This document shows, one piece after another, positions 15,975-25,451 of a stretch of 64,000 nucleotides of DNA. Numbering within the stretch: the first letter of the stretch is position 1; the number at the start of each line of letters is the position of its first letter. Under the pieces are notes generated by a model. The model worked only from the letters and a program-made list of their open reading frames with translations, did no database searches and was not told the DNA's origin. A program made the position numbers and the translations under genes. Source of the stretch: Xanthomonas sacchari (GTDB lineage Bacteria; Pseudomonadota; Gammaproteobacteria; Xanthomonadales; Xanthomonadaceae); contig NZ_CP132343.1 of assembly GCF_040529065.1 (NCBI RefSeq), forward strand, positions 2,170,001 to 2,234,000, in the 5' to 3' direction.

Positions 15975-17392
15975 GCGCGCGGCTCCGCGCCGGCCGGCAG
16001 GTCCAGTTCCGCGCGCAGGCCGCCCAGTGCCGAGCGCCGGTAGCGCAGCGTCGCGTGGTGGCGGGCGGCGATGTTGGCGACGATGGCCAGGCCCAGGCCG
16101 GTGCCGCCTTCGGGCGCGTCCGGCGCGCGGAAGAAGCGCTCGCCCAGGCGCGGCAGCAGGGCCTCGTCGATGCCGCTGCCGGCATCGTCCACGGCCAGGC
16201 GCACGTACAGCGGATCGCGGCGCAGGCTGACCGTGACCATGCGGCCGGCGGCATGCCGGAAGGCATTGTCCAGCAGGTTGTCGAGCAGTTCGCGCAGCGC
16301 ATAGGTGTCGGCGGCCACCCAGGCGGGCGCGTCGTCGTCGCCGGCGTCGTAGCCCAGGTCCACGCCGGCGTGCAGCGCGTCGGGGATGCGGTCGGACAGG
16401 GCCTGCGGCAGCCATTGCGCCAGGTCCAGCGGCAGCAGCTCGCGGATGCTCTCGCGCGGCGCCTGGGTGCGGGTCAGCGCCAGCAACTGGGTGGAGGTGC
16501 GGGTGGCGCGGTCCGTCAACTGACGGATGTGCTGCAGCGCCTGCGCGGTGTCTTCCGGGCGCTGGCCGGCCTGGGCGCGCTGCACGTGCATGCTCAGCCC
16601 GGCCAGCGGCGTGCGCAACTGGTGCGCGGCATCGGCCAGGAAGCGTTCCTGCAGCGCCATCATGTGCTTGAGCCGGCCGAGCAGGCCGTCGATGGCCTGG
16701 GTCAGCGGCAGGATCTCCACCGGGATGTCCGGGCCGGACACCGGGCTGAGGTCGCGCTGGCTGTCGTCGAGCCGGCGCACCGCCGGCTCCAGCATGCGCA
16801 GGCCGACGCGCACGCCATGCCACACCAGCACCAGCAGCGAGCAGGTGAGCAGCAGTTCGGTCGGCAGCATCAGCACCAGGATCTCGCGGGCGCGGCGGTG
16901 GCGGTCGTCCAGGGTCTCGGCCACCGACACGGTGAGCCAGTCGCCCGGCTCCAGCGCCGAGGGCAGCAGCAGGCTGGCCACGCGCACCGGCACGCCGTTG
17001 TCCATGCGGTCGTCGTACAGCATCACTCGGCCGATCTCGGCCGGATCCGGGTGCTTGGGAATCGGCTGGGTACTGCCGCTGATCACCCCGTGGCGGCGGC
17101 TGTCGAGCTTGAAGAACACCCGGCCGTCGCTGCTGTACTCCAGCAGCTGCCGCGCCTGCAGGGTCAGCGGCATGCGCTCGCCGGGGTCGTTGACCGCGTT
17201 CGCCAGGCCCTGCGTGTCCTCCTTCAGGTCCATGTCGTGGACGTGATTGGTGTACTTGAGCATCAGCAGGTAGAACAGCGACGACACCACCAGCATCAGC
17301 AGCACGGTCGGGATCAGCAGGAACGCCAGCAATCGCTGGCGCAGGCTGGGATGGCGGTAGGCCGGCGCGTGCGCGGCGGTGGTCGCGCTCAC
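15971..17392 (-). CDS. Sensor histidine kinase (TctE/QseC type)
   Basis: This is a 473-residue two-helix kinase. TM1 is about residues 20-45, followed by a periplasmic sensor of about 125 residues, TM2 about 170-192, HisKA with H257 in LADAAHQLRTPL, and HATPase with N-box ELLDNLLDNAFRHA, DDAGSGI and GGTGLGLAI. The periplasmic part looks like the 2CSK_N sensor of TctE-type kinases. I chose GTG 17392 because it overlaps the regulator stop (GTGA). It likely senses a periplasmic signal and switches on the exporter genes that follow it. Confidence 0.9.
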   Translation of the reverse strand: MSATTAAHAPAYRHPSLRQRLLAFLLIPTVLLMLVVSSLFYLLMLKYTNHVHDMDLKEDTQGLANAVNDPGERMPLTLQARQLLEYSSDGRVFFKLDSRRHGVISGSTQPIPKHPDPAEIGRVMLYDDRMDNGVPVRVASLLLPSALEPGDWLTVSVAETLDDRHRRAREILVLMLPTELLLTCSLLVLVWHGVRVGLRMLEPAVRRLDDSQRDLSPVSGPDIPVEILPLTQAIDGLLGRLKHMMALQERFLADAAHQLRTPLAGLSMHVQRAQAGQRPEDTAQALQHIRQLTDRATRTSTQLLALTRTQAPRESIRELLPLDLAQWLPQALSDRIPDALHAGVDLGYDAGDDDAPAWVAADTYALRELLDNLLDNAFRHAAGRMVTVSLRRDPLYVRLAVDDAGSGIDEALLPRLGERFFRAPDAPEGGTGLGLAIVANIAARHHATLRYRRSALGGLRAELDLPAGAEPRA

Positions 17393-18096
17393 TGCGAGGT
17401 CTGTGCGTGGTCGGCGGCCGGTGAGGCGGCGTGCGACTCCTCCAGCAGGTAGCCCAGGCCGCGGATGGTTCGGATGCCGACGCCGGCACCATGCAGCTTG
17501 CGCCGCAGGCGGTGCATGGAGATGTCCAGGCCGTTGTCGGTGATTTCGTGCTGCCAATCGCACAGCGCCTCGGTCAGTTGGCTGCGGCTGACCACGCGCC
17601 CGCTGCGCAGCAGCAGGGTTTCCAGCAGCGCGAACTCGCGCGCGGTCAGGTCCAGCGGCTGGTCCTGCAGCCACACCCGGCGTCCGGCCAGGTTGATGCG
17701 CAATTGTCCCAGCACCAGCTCCGGCACGCCGCCGCTGCTGCTGCGGCGCAGGAGCGCGCGGGTCCGGGCCAGGAACTCGGACAGTTCGAAGGGCTTGATC
17801 AGATAGTCGTCGGCGCCCTCGTCGAGCGCGCGGATGCGGTCTTCCACCGCGTCACGGGCGGTCACCACCAGCACCGGGATCTCGTCGCGGCGGGCGCGCA
17901 GGCGTTGCAGCACCTGTAGCCCATCGCGGCGCGGCAGGCCCAGGTCCAGCACCAGCAATTGATAGCTTTCGCTACCGAGTGCGCGTTCGGCAGCGGCACC
18001 GTCGCCGACATGGTCTACCACGTGGCCGCACTCGGCGAGCGAGTCGCGTAATGCAACAGCAATGGACGTATCGTCTTCGGCAACCAGGATGCGCAT
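17389..18096 (-). CDS. OmpR-family response regulator
   Basis: This 235-residue protein has a receiver domain (acid pocket ED at 8-9, phospho-acceptor D51 in LVLDLGLPRRDG, K102 in DYLIKPF). A winged-helix DNA-binding domain follows, with SRSQLTEALCDWQ and IRTIRGLGYLL. It is the first gene of the six-gene minus-strand operon that continues with its kinase and a tripartite ABC exporter, so autoregulation plus exporter control is the likely wiring. The ATG at 18096 gives the canonical MRILVAEDD start; the frame stays open upstream but without domain content. Confidence 0.93.
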   Translation of the reverse strand: MRILVAEDDTSIAVALRDSLAECGHVVDHVGDGAAAERALGSESYQLLVLDLGLPRRDGLQVLQRLRARRDEIPVLVVTARDAVEDRIRALDEGADDYLIKPFELSEFLARTRALLRRSSSGGVPELVLGQLRINLAGRRVWLQDQPLDLTAREFALLETLLLRSGRVVSRSQLTEALCDWQHEITDNGLDISMHRLRRKLHGAGVGIRTIRGLGYLLEESHAASPAADHAQTSQ

Positions 18097-18487
18097 GACG
18101 CGAAATGCTTGCAACGGGGATGTGGGAAAACCGTCGTAATCGGCGGCGGCGAAGTCACTACGTTCACATACGTCGATGTAGCTTCGATGGAGTCTGTATC
18201 CAGATTCTGCGATGCGGTGATGACGATTGTCATCCATGACATCTTTCGCGCACTCGCCGGTGCGGACGCCGCCGGGTAGGAAAAGTCCTATAGCCGACCG
18301 CGGCATCCGCCGATCCTCACGCCCCCGGGGCGGCGGCATCATGCATGCGTCGGCAACGTCACCGCTCCCGCGCCAGGGAGATGGTTCTCACGGAATCGAA
18401 CGGATCTCGATTCGCCGGCCACGTTTCGCTCCCGCAGGCGCCGACGGATCGGCGCAGCGCCACTGCGATCGGAATCGAAGGGAAGAA
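18097..18487. other. Upstream region of the sensor-exporter operon
   Basis: This roughly 390-base non-coding stretch lies between the response-regulator start and the terminator behind oprB. It must contain the promoter of the six-gene exporter operon. I see no convincing repeat operator. The short frames here, such as 18345-18548, lack ribosome sites or domain features and are not called. Confidence 0.4.
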
Positions 18488-18525
18488 AACGCACGAGGCC
18501 CCGGCATGCCGGGGCCTCGTGCGTT
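18488..18525 (-). terminator. Intrinsic terminator of the fru-oprB operon
   Basis: A perfect 38-base palindrome has 17-base arms and a CATG centre (18505-18508; core GAGGCCCCGG). On the minus strand it is followed by a short T-rich tail (TTTTCTTCCC, down to about 18479); on the plus strand no T run follows. It therefore ends the minus-strand transcript coming from oprB, 169 bases after that stop codon. Confidence 0.75.
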
Positions 18526-18660
18526 CAACGTGCCGCTATCAGGCTTAAATCATGTGGGCATCATGCACGGACGGGTCGGTCTGCACTGATCCTGTAAGCG
18601 CCGCACCGCACACCGCTGCCTGCACGCAAACTTTCAGGCCGCAGCCCGCCCGCCTTTGCC

Positions 18661-18689
18661 AATCCCCAATCCCGAATCCCAAATCCCGG
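18661..18689. repeat. AATCCC(C/G) degenerate array
   Basis: Three or four head-to-tail copies of an AATCCCC/GAATCCC motif sit just beyond the oprB stop. The same motif recurs at 37873-37993 and 44795-45060, in both orientations. Short intergenic arrays of this kind are common in Xanthomonas genomes. Confidence 0.6.
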
Positions 18690-18693
18690 CCCC

Positions 18694-19962
18694 TCAGAGC
18701 GCCCAGTCCAGCCGCAAACCCGCCACCAGGGCATTCGGCAGGTCGCGGGTACGTGCCGGCTCGTTGAACTGGTCCGGGTGCACGATGTAGTGCAGGTTCG
18801 GGGCGATGCGCAGTTGCGGGGTCACCTGGATGCCGTAGCTCAGTTCCATCATGGTCTGGGAGCGGTGCGGGGTGCCGCTGCCGCCCGCCGCGGCGCGGGC
18901 CAGGCGCAGGTCTTCCAGGGCGTCGTCGCTGTAGTGCTGCTGGGTGACGACGAAGGCGATGTTGTCCTGCGGGCGGCTGGCGAAGGTGCCGCGCTGGACC
19001 AGGCCCAGCTCCAGGAAATGGTCTTCGATCAACTGCCCGGAGGTGCCCTTGAGCACCGAGCCGAACAGCACCAGGCCGCGGTTGCTGTCCGGGTCGGGGC
19101 GGGTGACCTGCTGCTCGAAGCGCACGAACGCGCCGGAGCGGCCGCTGCGGGTGGCGTAGTCCAGCCCGCTCAGCCGCGCCGGATTGCCGTTGCGGTCGTT
19201 GAGCGGATCGCGGTAGTCGGAATTGTCCTGCCAGCCGCCGAGCTCGTACATCGCCGGCAGGCGCGCGCCGCTGGCCTGGGTGCTGTAGCCGATCGCGTAG
19301 GGCACGATCACCCCGGTGCTGTCGTTGGTGCTCCAGTTCAGGCCGTGCTGGCCGCGTTCGGCCTGGATCGGGTTGACCTCGTAGGCGCCGACGTGGACGT
19401 AGACGTTCGGGGTCACCCAGGCCTTGGCGTGCGCGGCCCAGCTGGACACCGGCCAGTATGTGAAGTTGCTGGTGCGGAACACGAAGGTCGGGTTGCCGCA
19501 GGCCGAGTTGCCCTGGAAGTAGCCGCACAGCTCCGAGCCCAGGAAGTGGATGTTGGCCACGCTGCGGCCGGCTTCCAGTTCCAGGCGATCGTTGAACAGC
19601 TTCTGGTCGATGGTGAAGTTGGCCAGGCGGGTGCCCTGGCCGCCATAGATTTCCTGCACCGAGGTGCTGTTGCCGATGTTGCCGTTGGCCAGGTTGGTGC
19701 CGTGGCGATTGATGCCGTAGACCTTCAGCGTGGCGCCGTTCCAGCCCATCAGCCGTTGCAGGTCCACGTCGGTGCCGAACATCAGCTGCCCGGCGTAGGC
19801 GCTGCCCTCATGCTTGCCGCCGTCCAGCGACACGGCGCCTTCGCCGGTGTAGGCGAGCTTGAGCTTGAAGGCGTCGCTGGCGTCCTGGGCGTGGGCCAGC
19901 GGTGCGGCGAGCGCCAGCGCCAGGGTGGCCAGGGGCAGGGACGAGACGAGGGGACGGGACAT
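18694..19962 (-). CDS. oprB: Carbohydrate-selective porin OprB
   Basis: This is a 422-residue outer-membrane protein. It has a clear signal peptide (LALALAAPLAHAQ), a mature start of AFKLKLAYTGEGAVSLDGG, and repeated amphipathic strands ending in the terminal strand NALVAGLRLDWAL. Landmarks such as GWNGATLKVYGI, NLANGNIGN and LELEAGRSVANIHFLG match the OprB family. OprB porins let monosaccharides cross the outer membrane. It follows fruA on the same strand by about 90 bases, so it is probably the fructose entry porin of the PTS operon. The ATG at 19962 is chosen over upstream codons because it starts the signal peptide. Confidence 0.9.
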   Translation of the reverse strand: MSRPLVSSLPLATLALALAAPLAHAQDASDAFKLKLAYTGEGAVSLDGGKHEGSAYAGQLMFGTDVDLQRLMGWNGATLKVYGINRHGTNLANGNIGNSTSVQEIYGGQGTRLANFTIDQKLFNDRLELEAGRSVANIHFLGSELCGYFQGNSACGNPTFVFRTSNFTYWPVSSWAAHAKAWVTPNVYVHVGAYEVNPIQAERGQHGLNWSTNDSTGVIVPYAIGYSTQASGARLPAMYELGGWQDNSDYRDPLNDRNGNPARLSGLDYATRSGRSGAFVRFEQQVTRPDPDSNRGLVLFGSVLKGTSGQLIEDHFLELGLVQRGTFASRPQDNIAFVVTQQHYSDDALEDLRLARAAAGGSGTPHRSQTMMELSYGIQVTPQLRIAPNLHYIVHPDQFNEPARTRDLPNALVAGLRLDWAL

Positions 19963-20054
19963 GGCGGAACTCCTCAGCAGGGAAAGGCCGGCGCGCCGCC
20001 AGCGGCGACGGGGGGAGGGGCATCGCGTGGCGACGCGCCGGCGCATGGACGGGA

Positions 20055-21785
20055 TCAGGCGTTAACCGGCTTCTTCAGCACCCGCAGCGCCACCGCGGTG
20101 ACCACGGTGCCGGCGAGCAGCGCCACCAGGTACATGCCCAGGTGGCTGACCGCATTGGGGATCGGCAGCACGAACACACCGCCGTGCGGCACCTTCAGTT
20201 CGGCGCCGGCGGCCATCGAGATCGCACCGGCCAGCGCCGAGCCGAGCATCAGCGCGGGGATGGTGCGCAGCGGGTCGCGTGCGGCGTACGGGATCGCGCC
20301 TTCGGTGACGAAGGCCAGGCCGAGCACGCCGGTGGCGGCGCTGCTGCCGCGCTCGTCCTGGGTGAAGCGGCTGCGGAACACCCAGGTGGCCAGGGCGATG
20401 CCCAGCGGCGGGGTCATGCCGGCGACCATCGCCGCGGCCATCGGCGTGTACACCTGGCTGGCGATCAGGCCGGTGGAGAAGGCATAGGCGGCCTTGTTGA
20501 CCGGCCCGCCCATGTCGAAGGCCATCATCGCGCCCAGCAGCAGGCCCAGCAGCACCGCGCTGCTGCCCTGCATGCCACGCAACCACTCGGTGAGCCAGGC
20601 CAGCAGTTCGGCCACCGGCTGGCCGACCACGTAGAGCATGGCCAGGCCGACCAGCAGGGTGCCCAGCACCGGCAGGATCAGCACCGGCTTCAGGCCCTCG
20701 AGCGTGCGCGGCAGCTTGATCGCCCGGTTCAGCGCGGCCACGCCGTAGCCGGCGATGAACCCGGCCAGGATGCCGCCGATGAAGCCGGCGCCGAGGTTGG
20801 CCGCGACCATGCCGCCGATCATGCCGGGGGCGATGCCGGGGCGGTCGGCGATGGAGTAGGCGATGTAGCCGGCCAGGGCGGGCACCATCAGGGTGAAGCC
20901 GGCCTTGGCGCCGATCTGGAACAGCGACCAGGCCAGGGTGCCCTTGTGCGCGTCGTCGAAGGCATAGATGCCACCGAGCGCGAACGCCAGCGCGATCAGC
21001 AGGCCGCCGGCGGTGACGAAGGGCAGCATGAACGACACGCCGGTCATCAGGTGCTTGTACGGGCCGGCGGAGCGGCCGCCCTGGACCTTGGCCGGGGCGC
21101 TGCCGCCATTGCCGGCGGCGTGCACGCTGGCCTCGGCCAGGGCCTTGCGGATCAGGCCAGGGCCGTCGTTGATCGCCGGCTTGGTGCCGCTCTTGAACAG
21201 GCGCTTGCCGCCGAAGCGGCCCAGGTCGACCTCGCGGTCGGCGGCGATCAGCACCAAGTCGGCGGCGGCGATCTCCTCGGCGCTGAGCGCGTCCTGCGCG
21301 CCGACCGAGCCCTGGGTTTCCACTCGGATCTGGTGGCCCAGCAGCTTGGCCGCCTGCTGCAGGCCCTCGGCGGCCATGAAGGTGTGGGCGATGCCGGTGG
21401 GGCAGGAGGTGATGGCGACGATGCGCTTGCCAGCGCCCTCGGTGCCGTCGGTCGCGGCCGGCACGGCGGCGGCGTCGGACGTCGCGGCGGCGAGCAGCGG
21501 CGCCAGCACCGCGCCGGCATCGGCCAGCACCGCGTCCAGCGCGCTGCGCTGCATGCGGCGGCCGGCGAAGCGGGCGGCATCGACGTCGCCGTCGCCGACC
21601 AGCAGCAGCGGCGCGGCGGCGGATGCGGCGGCCAGGTCCAGCGGTGCGATCACGCCCTGCGGCGTACGCACCTCGGCCTGCAGGACGGCGCCCCGCAGCG
21701 TGGCGGCATGCCGCAGCGCCTCGGCGGCGAGGACGGCTTCGGTACTGCGATCGCCGGCGGCGATCACCACGAGGATCGGATTCAT
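20055..21785 (-). CDS. fruA: PTS fructose transporter EIIB'BC
   Basis: This 576-residue inner-membrane permease has three parts. The N-terminal B' domain (about 1-100) has no cysteine, as is usual for the degenerate B' copy. The active B domain carries the phospho-cysteine C128 in AITSCPTGIAHTFMAAEG. The C domain (about 240-576) has eight or more helices and FVTEGAIPYAARDP. It phosphorylates fructose during uptake, yielding fructose 1-phosphate. It is the third gene of fruB-fruK-fruA, 55 bases after fruK, with oprB following. Confidence 0.96.
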   Translation of the reverse strand: MNPILVVIAAGDRSTEAVLAAEALRHAATLRGAVLQAEVRTPQGVIAPLDLAAASAAAPLLLVGDGDVDAARFAGRRMQRSALDAVLADAGAVLAPLLAAATSDAAAVPAATDGTEGAGKRIVAITSCPTGIAHTFMAAEGLQQAAKLLGHQIRVETQGSVGAQDALSAEEIAAADLVLIAADREVDLGRFGGKRLFKSGTKPAINDGPGLIRKALAEASVHAAGNGGSAPAKVQGGRSAGPYKHLMTGVSFMLPFVTAGGLLIALAFALGGIYAFDDAHKGTLAWSLFQIGAKAGFTLMVPALAGYIAYSIADRPGIAPGMIGGMVAANLGAGFIGGILAGFIAGYGVAALNRAIKLPRTLEGLKPVLILPVLGTLLVGLAMLYVVGQPVAELLAWLTEWLRGMQGSSAVLLGLLLGAMMAFDMGGPVNKAAYAFSTGLIASQVYTPMAAAMVAGMTPPLGIALATWVFRSRFTQDERGSSAATGVLGLAFVTEGAIPYAARDPLRTIPALMLGSALAGAISMAAGAELKVPHGGVFVLPIPNAVSHLGMYLVALLAGTVVTAVALRVLKKPVNA

Positions 21786-21840
21786 GCGGGCTCCCGATGA
21801 GCGCAAGAGGGCGCGGCGCACAGCAGCGACGCGACGGAAG

Positions 21841-22794
21841 TCATGCCAGGGTCTCCACGCGAACCGCAGCGGCCAGCTCGGCCAGGCGCTCGCGCGGCAG
21901 GCGGCGGGCGACGCCGCTGCCCAGCGTGGCCACGGCGAAGGCGGTGGCCTGGCGCGCGCAGGTCGCCAGGTCGGCGTCGGCGCGCAATGCCGCGACCAGG
22001 CCGGCCACCATCGCATCGCCGGCGCCGACGCTGCTGCCGCCGGTCACCTGTGGCGGCTGCGCCAGCAGCGCCTGCTCGCCGCGTACGAACAGCGCGCCGT
22101 CGCTGCCCAGCGACACCGCCACCAGGCCGATGCCGCGCGCCAGCAAGGCGCGTGCGGCGCCGAGCAGGTCGGCGGTGCTGGCCAGCGGCGCGCCGGCCCA
22201 TTCCTCCAGTTCGTGGCGGTTGGGCTTGATCGCGAACGGCAGTTGCGCGCGCGGCGCGTCCAGGGCGGCGTGCAGCGGCGCGCCGCTGGTGTCCAGCAGC
22301 ACCCGTGCACCGGCCGCGGCGGCCTGCGCCTGCAGCTGCCGCCAGGTGTCCTCGGCCAGGCCGGCCGGCAGGCTGCCGCAGAGCACCACCGGCAGGCCGG
22401 GGCGCAGCAGTTCGGCCAGGCGCGCGCCGACGCTGTCGAGCTGCGCCTGGTCCAGGGCCAGGCCGGGCAGGTTGATGTCGGTGGTGGCGCCGCTGTCGGC
22501 GGCGACCAGCTTGAGGTTGGTGCGGGTGTCGCCGGGCGCGCGCAGGCAGCGGTCGTCGATGCCGCGTTCGGCGAACAGCGTCTCGAACGTCTGCGCGTTG
22601 TCTGCGCCGAGCACGCCGAGCGCGGCGCAGCGCAGCCCGGCGTCGGCCAGGCAGGCGGCGACATTGATGCCCTTGCCGCCGGCGATGGCATGGGCGCTGC
22701 GCGCACGGTGCACCTGGCCCGGTTGCAGCCGGTCGATCGCCACGGTCAGGTCGATCGCCGGATTCAGGGTGATGGTGACGGCATCGACGCTCAT
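21841..22794 (-). CDS. fruK: 1-phosphofructokinase
   Basis: This 317-residue PfkB-family sugar kinase starts with VTITLNPAIDLTVAI and carries the PfkB landmarks AGGKGINVAACLADAG and SSVGAGDAMVAGLV (catalytic Asp in GAGD). It converts fructose 1-phosphate, delivered by FruA, to fructose 1,6-bisphosphate. Its ATG overlaps the fruB stop by 4 bases. The length and order fruB-fruK-fruA match the fructose operon of Xanthomonas and other gammaproteobacteria. Confidence 0.96.
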   Translation of the reverse strand: MSVDAVTITLNPAIDLTVAIDRLQPGQVHRARSAHAIAGGKGINVAACLADAGLRCAALGVLGADNAQTFETLFAERGIDDRCLRAPGDTRTNLKLVAADSGATTDINLPGLALDQAQLDSVGARLAELLRPGLPVVLCGSLPAGLAEDTWRQLQAQAAAAGARVLLDTSGAPLHAALDAPRAQLPFAIKPNRHELEEWAGAPLASTADLLGAARALLARGIGLVAVSLGSDGALFVRGEQALLAQPPQVTGGSSVGAGDAMVAGLVAALRADADLATCARQATAFAVATLGSGVARRLPRERLAELAAAVRVETLA

Positions 22795-25304
22795 GCGTCG
22801 GCTCCGCCGTCGAGCGCGCGTACGTCCGCCGCGCTCTCGCACTCCAGCGCGCGCTGTGCCAGCGCCTGCAGCGCGTCCAGGCGGCTGCCGCGCAGGCGCG
22901 CCTTCACCGCGGGGATGTCGTTGGGGGTCATCGACAGTTCGTGCACGCCCAGCCCGGCCAGCAGCGCCGCGCCGAACGCATCGCCGGCCAGGCCACCGCA
23001 CACGCCGACCCAGCGGCCGTGGCGCGCCGCGCCCTCGACGGTGGTGCGGATCAGGCGCAGCACCGCCGGATGCAGGCTGTCGGCCTCGGCGGCCAGGTCC
23101 GGGTTCTGGCGGTCGATGGCCAGGGTGTACTGGGTCAGGTCGTTGGTGCCGATCGAGAAGAAGTCCGCGTGCTTGGCCAGCGCATCGGCCTGGATCGCCG
23201 CGGCCGGCACTTCGATCATGATGCCCAGCGGCACCTCCGGCGCCTGCAGCTCCGCGCGCAGGCGCTCGCATTCTGCGCGCAGCGTCAGCAGTTCCGCGGC
23301 CGAGGTGATCATCGGGAACATGATCGCCAGGCGCGCGCCGTCCTTGGCCGCGCGGTACAGCGCGCGCAGTTGCGGTTGCAGCAGGTCGGCGCGGCGCAGC
23401 AGCAGGCGCGCGCCGCGCACGCCCAGGAACGGGTTGTCCTCGCGCGGCAGGTTCAGGTGCGCGACCTGCTTGTCGCCGCCGATGTCCAGCGCGCGCACGA
23501 TCAGCGCGCGGCCGTCCAGTGCCTGCGCCATCGCCGTGTAGGTGGCGTACTGCTCGTCCTCGCTGGGGGTGCTGCCGCGTTCCAGGAACAGGAATTCGGT
23601 GCGCATCAGGCCCACGCTCTCGGCGCCCTGCGCCAGTGCCGCGGCGACCTGCTCGGGCAGGTTGACGTTGGCGCCGATCTCCAGGCGATGGCCGTCCTCG
23701 GTCTGCGCCGGCTGGTTGCGTTGCTCGGCCTCGCGCGCACGCAGTTGCTGCTGTTCGTCGATGTAGGCGCGGGCCGAGGCCAGGTCGGCCTCCGACGGCG
23801 CCAGGTACAGGCGGCCACTTGTGCCGTCGACGATGACGGTGGCGCCGTCCTCCAGGTCCAGCAGGTCGGCGCCACCGGCGACCAGCGCCGGCAGGCCGAG
23901 GGTGCGCGAGAGGATCGCGGTGTGCGAGGTCGGGCCGCCCACGGCGGTGGCCAGGCCGAGCACGCGCGCGGTGTCGAGGTTGGCGGTATCCGACGGCGAC
24001 AGGTCGTGTGCGAGCAGGATGCACGGCGCGGCCGGCAATTGCGCCAGGCTGCCGCCGGCCAGGCTCGGATCCAGGTGCGCCAGCACGCGGCGGCCGACGT
24101 CGCGCAGGTCGCTGGCGCGCCCGGCCAGCACCGCATTGCCCAGCGCCGAGAGCTTGTTGGCCAAGCGCTCGACCGACTGCTGCCAGGACCAGGCGACGCC
24201 GTGGCCCTCGACCATGAGTTGGCAGGCCAGGGTGATCAGGTCGGTGTCGTTGAGCAATTCGGCCTGGGCGCGGAAGATCGCCGCATCGCCGGCGCCGAGG
24301 CGGCGGCGGGTGTCGTCCTCGATGGCCTGCAGTTGCGCGCGGGTGCGCTGCAGGGCGTCGTGGAGCAGGGCGCCGCCGTCGCTCAGCGGCACCGGCGTGT
24401 CCGCCACCGCGACATCATGCCCGGCCAGCTTGTGCACCACGCCGATCGCCAGGCCGGGGCTGGCGCCGATGCCGACGATGGCCGGCTGCGCCTGCGGCGG
24501 GGTCCAGCCGGCGACCGGCGCGGCGCGGCGTTGCACGGCGGCTTCGGCATCGGCCTGTTCCTGCGCGGTCAGCGCGTCGATCACGCTGCGCAGCCGCGCC
24601 AGCGCCGCTGCCGCGTCCTGGCCCTCGGCGGAAATGGTCACGGTGTCGCCGGCGTGCAGGCCCAGTTGCAGCAGCGACACCAGGTTCTTGGCGTCGCCGA
24701 CCTGGTCGCCGGCACGCACCTGGATGCGGGCGGCGAAGCCGCGCGCGGTTTCCACCCAGCGCGTGGCCGGGCGGGCGTGCAGGCCGGTGGGATAGCGCAC
24801 GGTCCAGTCGAAGCGTTCGGCCAGGTCGCTGGCCGGGGCGGTGGGCGCGGTGGGGGCCGCGTCCTCGCTCAGCGCGGCGACGATCGTCTGCGGGTCGTCG
24901 CTGGCGAACAGCGCCTCCAGCCGCGGCGGGTCCTGGATCAAACGGGTCAGCCGCCGCAGCACGGCGATGTGGGTGTCGGACTGGGCGGCGATGGCGACCA
25001 CCAGGCGCGTGGTCTGGCCCGGGTTCCACTCCACGCCGTCGCGCAGTTGCAGGACGGCGATGCCGTCGCGGCGCACCAGGTGGCGGTCCTCGCCGGTGCA
25101 GTGCGGGATCGCCACGCCATGGCCCAGGAAGGTGTTGGCCAGTGCTTCGCGGCGCAGCATGCTGGCCTCGTAGGCCGGCGGCACGCAGCCGGCGGCGATC
25201 AGCAACTGCGCCGCCTGGGCGATCGCGTCGGCCTTGTCGTGGGCCTGGGCAGCGACCCGGACCAGGTCGCTGGAAACCAGGGATGAGGAGGGCGTCTGGG
25301 ACAC
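22791..25304 (-). CDS. fruB: Multiphosphoryl transfer protein EIIA(Fru)-HPr-EI
   Basis: This 837-residue fusion carries all the soluble phosphocarriers of the fructose PTS. EIIA comes first (phospho-His H68 in GVAIPHCTGED), then HPr (H176 in YPTGLHARPAT), then full-length Enzyme I (H461 in GGPTSHTAIL, with the PEP-utilising C-terminal barrel containing GLMRTEFLFLER and FSIGTNDLTQYTLA). The GTG at 25304 is chosen because AAGGA lies about 9 bases upstream and the frame upstream has no domain. The gene needs no separate ptsH/ptsI for fructose uptake. A FruR operator lies 38 bases upstream. Confidence 0.95.
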   Translation of the reverse strand: MSQTPSSSLVSSDLVRVAAQAHDKADAIAQAAQLLIAAGCVPPAYEASMLRREALANTFLGHGVAIPHCTGEDRHLVRRDGIAVLQLRDGVEWNPGQTTRLVVAIAAQSDTHIAVLRRLTRLIQDPPRLEALFASDDPQTIVAALSEDAAPTAPTAPASDLAERFDWTVRYPTGLHARPATRWVETARGFAARIQVRAGDQVGDAKNLVSLLQLGLHAGDTVTISAEGQDAAAALARLRSVIDALTAQEQADAEAAVQRRAAPVAGWTPPQAQPAIVGIGASPGLAIGVVHKLAGHDVAVADTPVPLSDGGALLHDALQRTRAQLQAIEDDTRRRLGAGDAAIFRAQAELLNDTDLITLACQLMVEGHGVAWSWQQSVERLANKLSALGNAVLAGRASDLRDVGRRVLAHLDPSLAGGSLAQLPAAPCILLAHDLSPSDTANLDTARVLGLATAVGGPTSHTAILSRTLGLPALVAGGADLLDLEDGATVIVDGTSGRLYLAPSEADLASARAYIDEQQQLRAREAEQRNQPAQTEDGHRLEIGANVNLPEQVAAALAQGAESVGLMRTEFLFLERGSTPSEDEQYATYTAMAQALDGRALIVRALDIGGDKQVAHLNLPREDNPFLGVRGARLLLRRADLLQPQLRALYRAAKDGARLAIMFPMITSAAELLTLRAECERLRAELQAPEVPLGIMIEVPAAAIQADALAKHADFFSIGTNDLTQYTLAIDRQNPDLAAEADSLHPAVLRLIRTTVEGAARHGRWVGVCGGLAGDAFGAALLAGLGVHELSMTPNDIPAVKARLRGSRLDALQALAQRALECESAADVRALDGGADA

Positions 25305-25341
25305 GCGGAGTCCTTGAGGGTGGGCGACGAGTGGCGCAGTG

Positions 25342-25355
25342 TGGGAACGTTCCCA
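25342..25355. promoter_or_regulatory. FruR operator O1 (fruB side)
   Basis: TGGGAACGTTCCCA is a perfect 14-base palindrome, the type bound by LacI/FruR-family repressors. On the minus strand it lies directly downstream of a TTGACG hexamer (25362-25367) that could be the fruB -35 box, so a bound repressor would block the fruB promoter. Confidence 0.75.
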
Positions 25356-25451
25356 GTCGATCGTCAATGTGCAGTGCACAATTCTTTCGGAAAAGCCTGG
25401 TGCTACTATCCGGCAGCGCCACAAAGACAGGGGGTCGACATGGAAAACAAG

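Noticed and set aside
18488-18525. The perfect palindrome as a small-RNA gene or phage attachment site
   Set aside because: It has a one-sided T-rich tail in the direction of the oprB transcript, which a terminator explains. No direct repeat or integrase is nearby.
18345-18548. A 67-codon open frame near the oprB terminator
   Set aside because: It runs through the perfect palindrome that serves as terminator and shows no ribosome site or domain.
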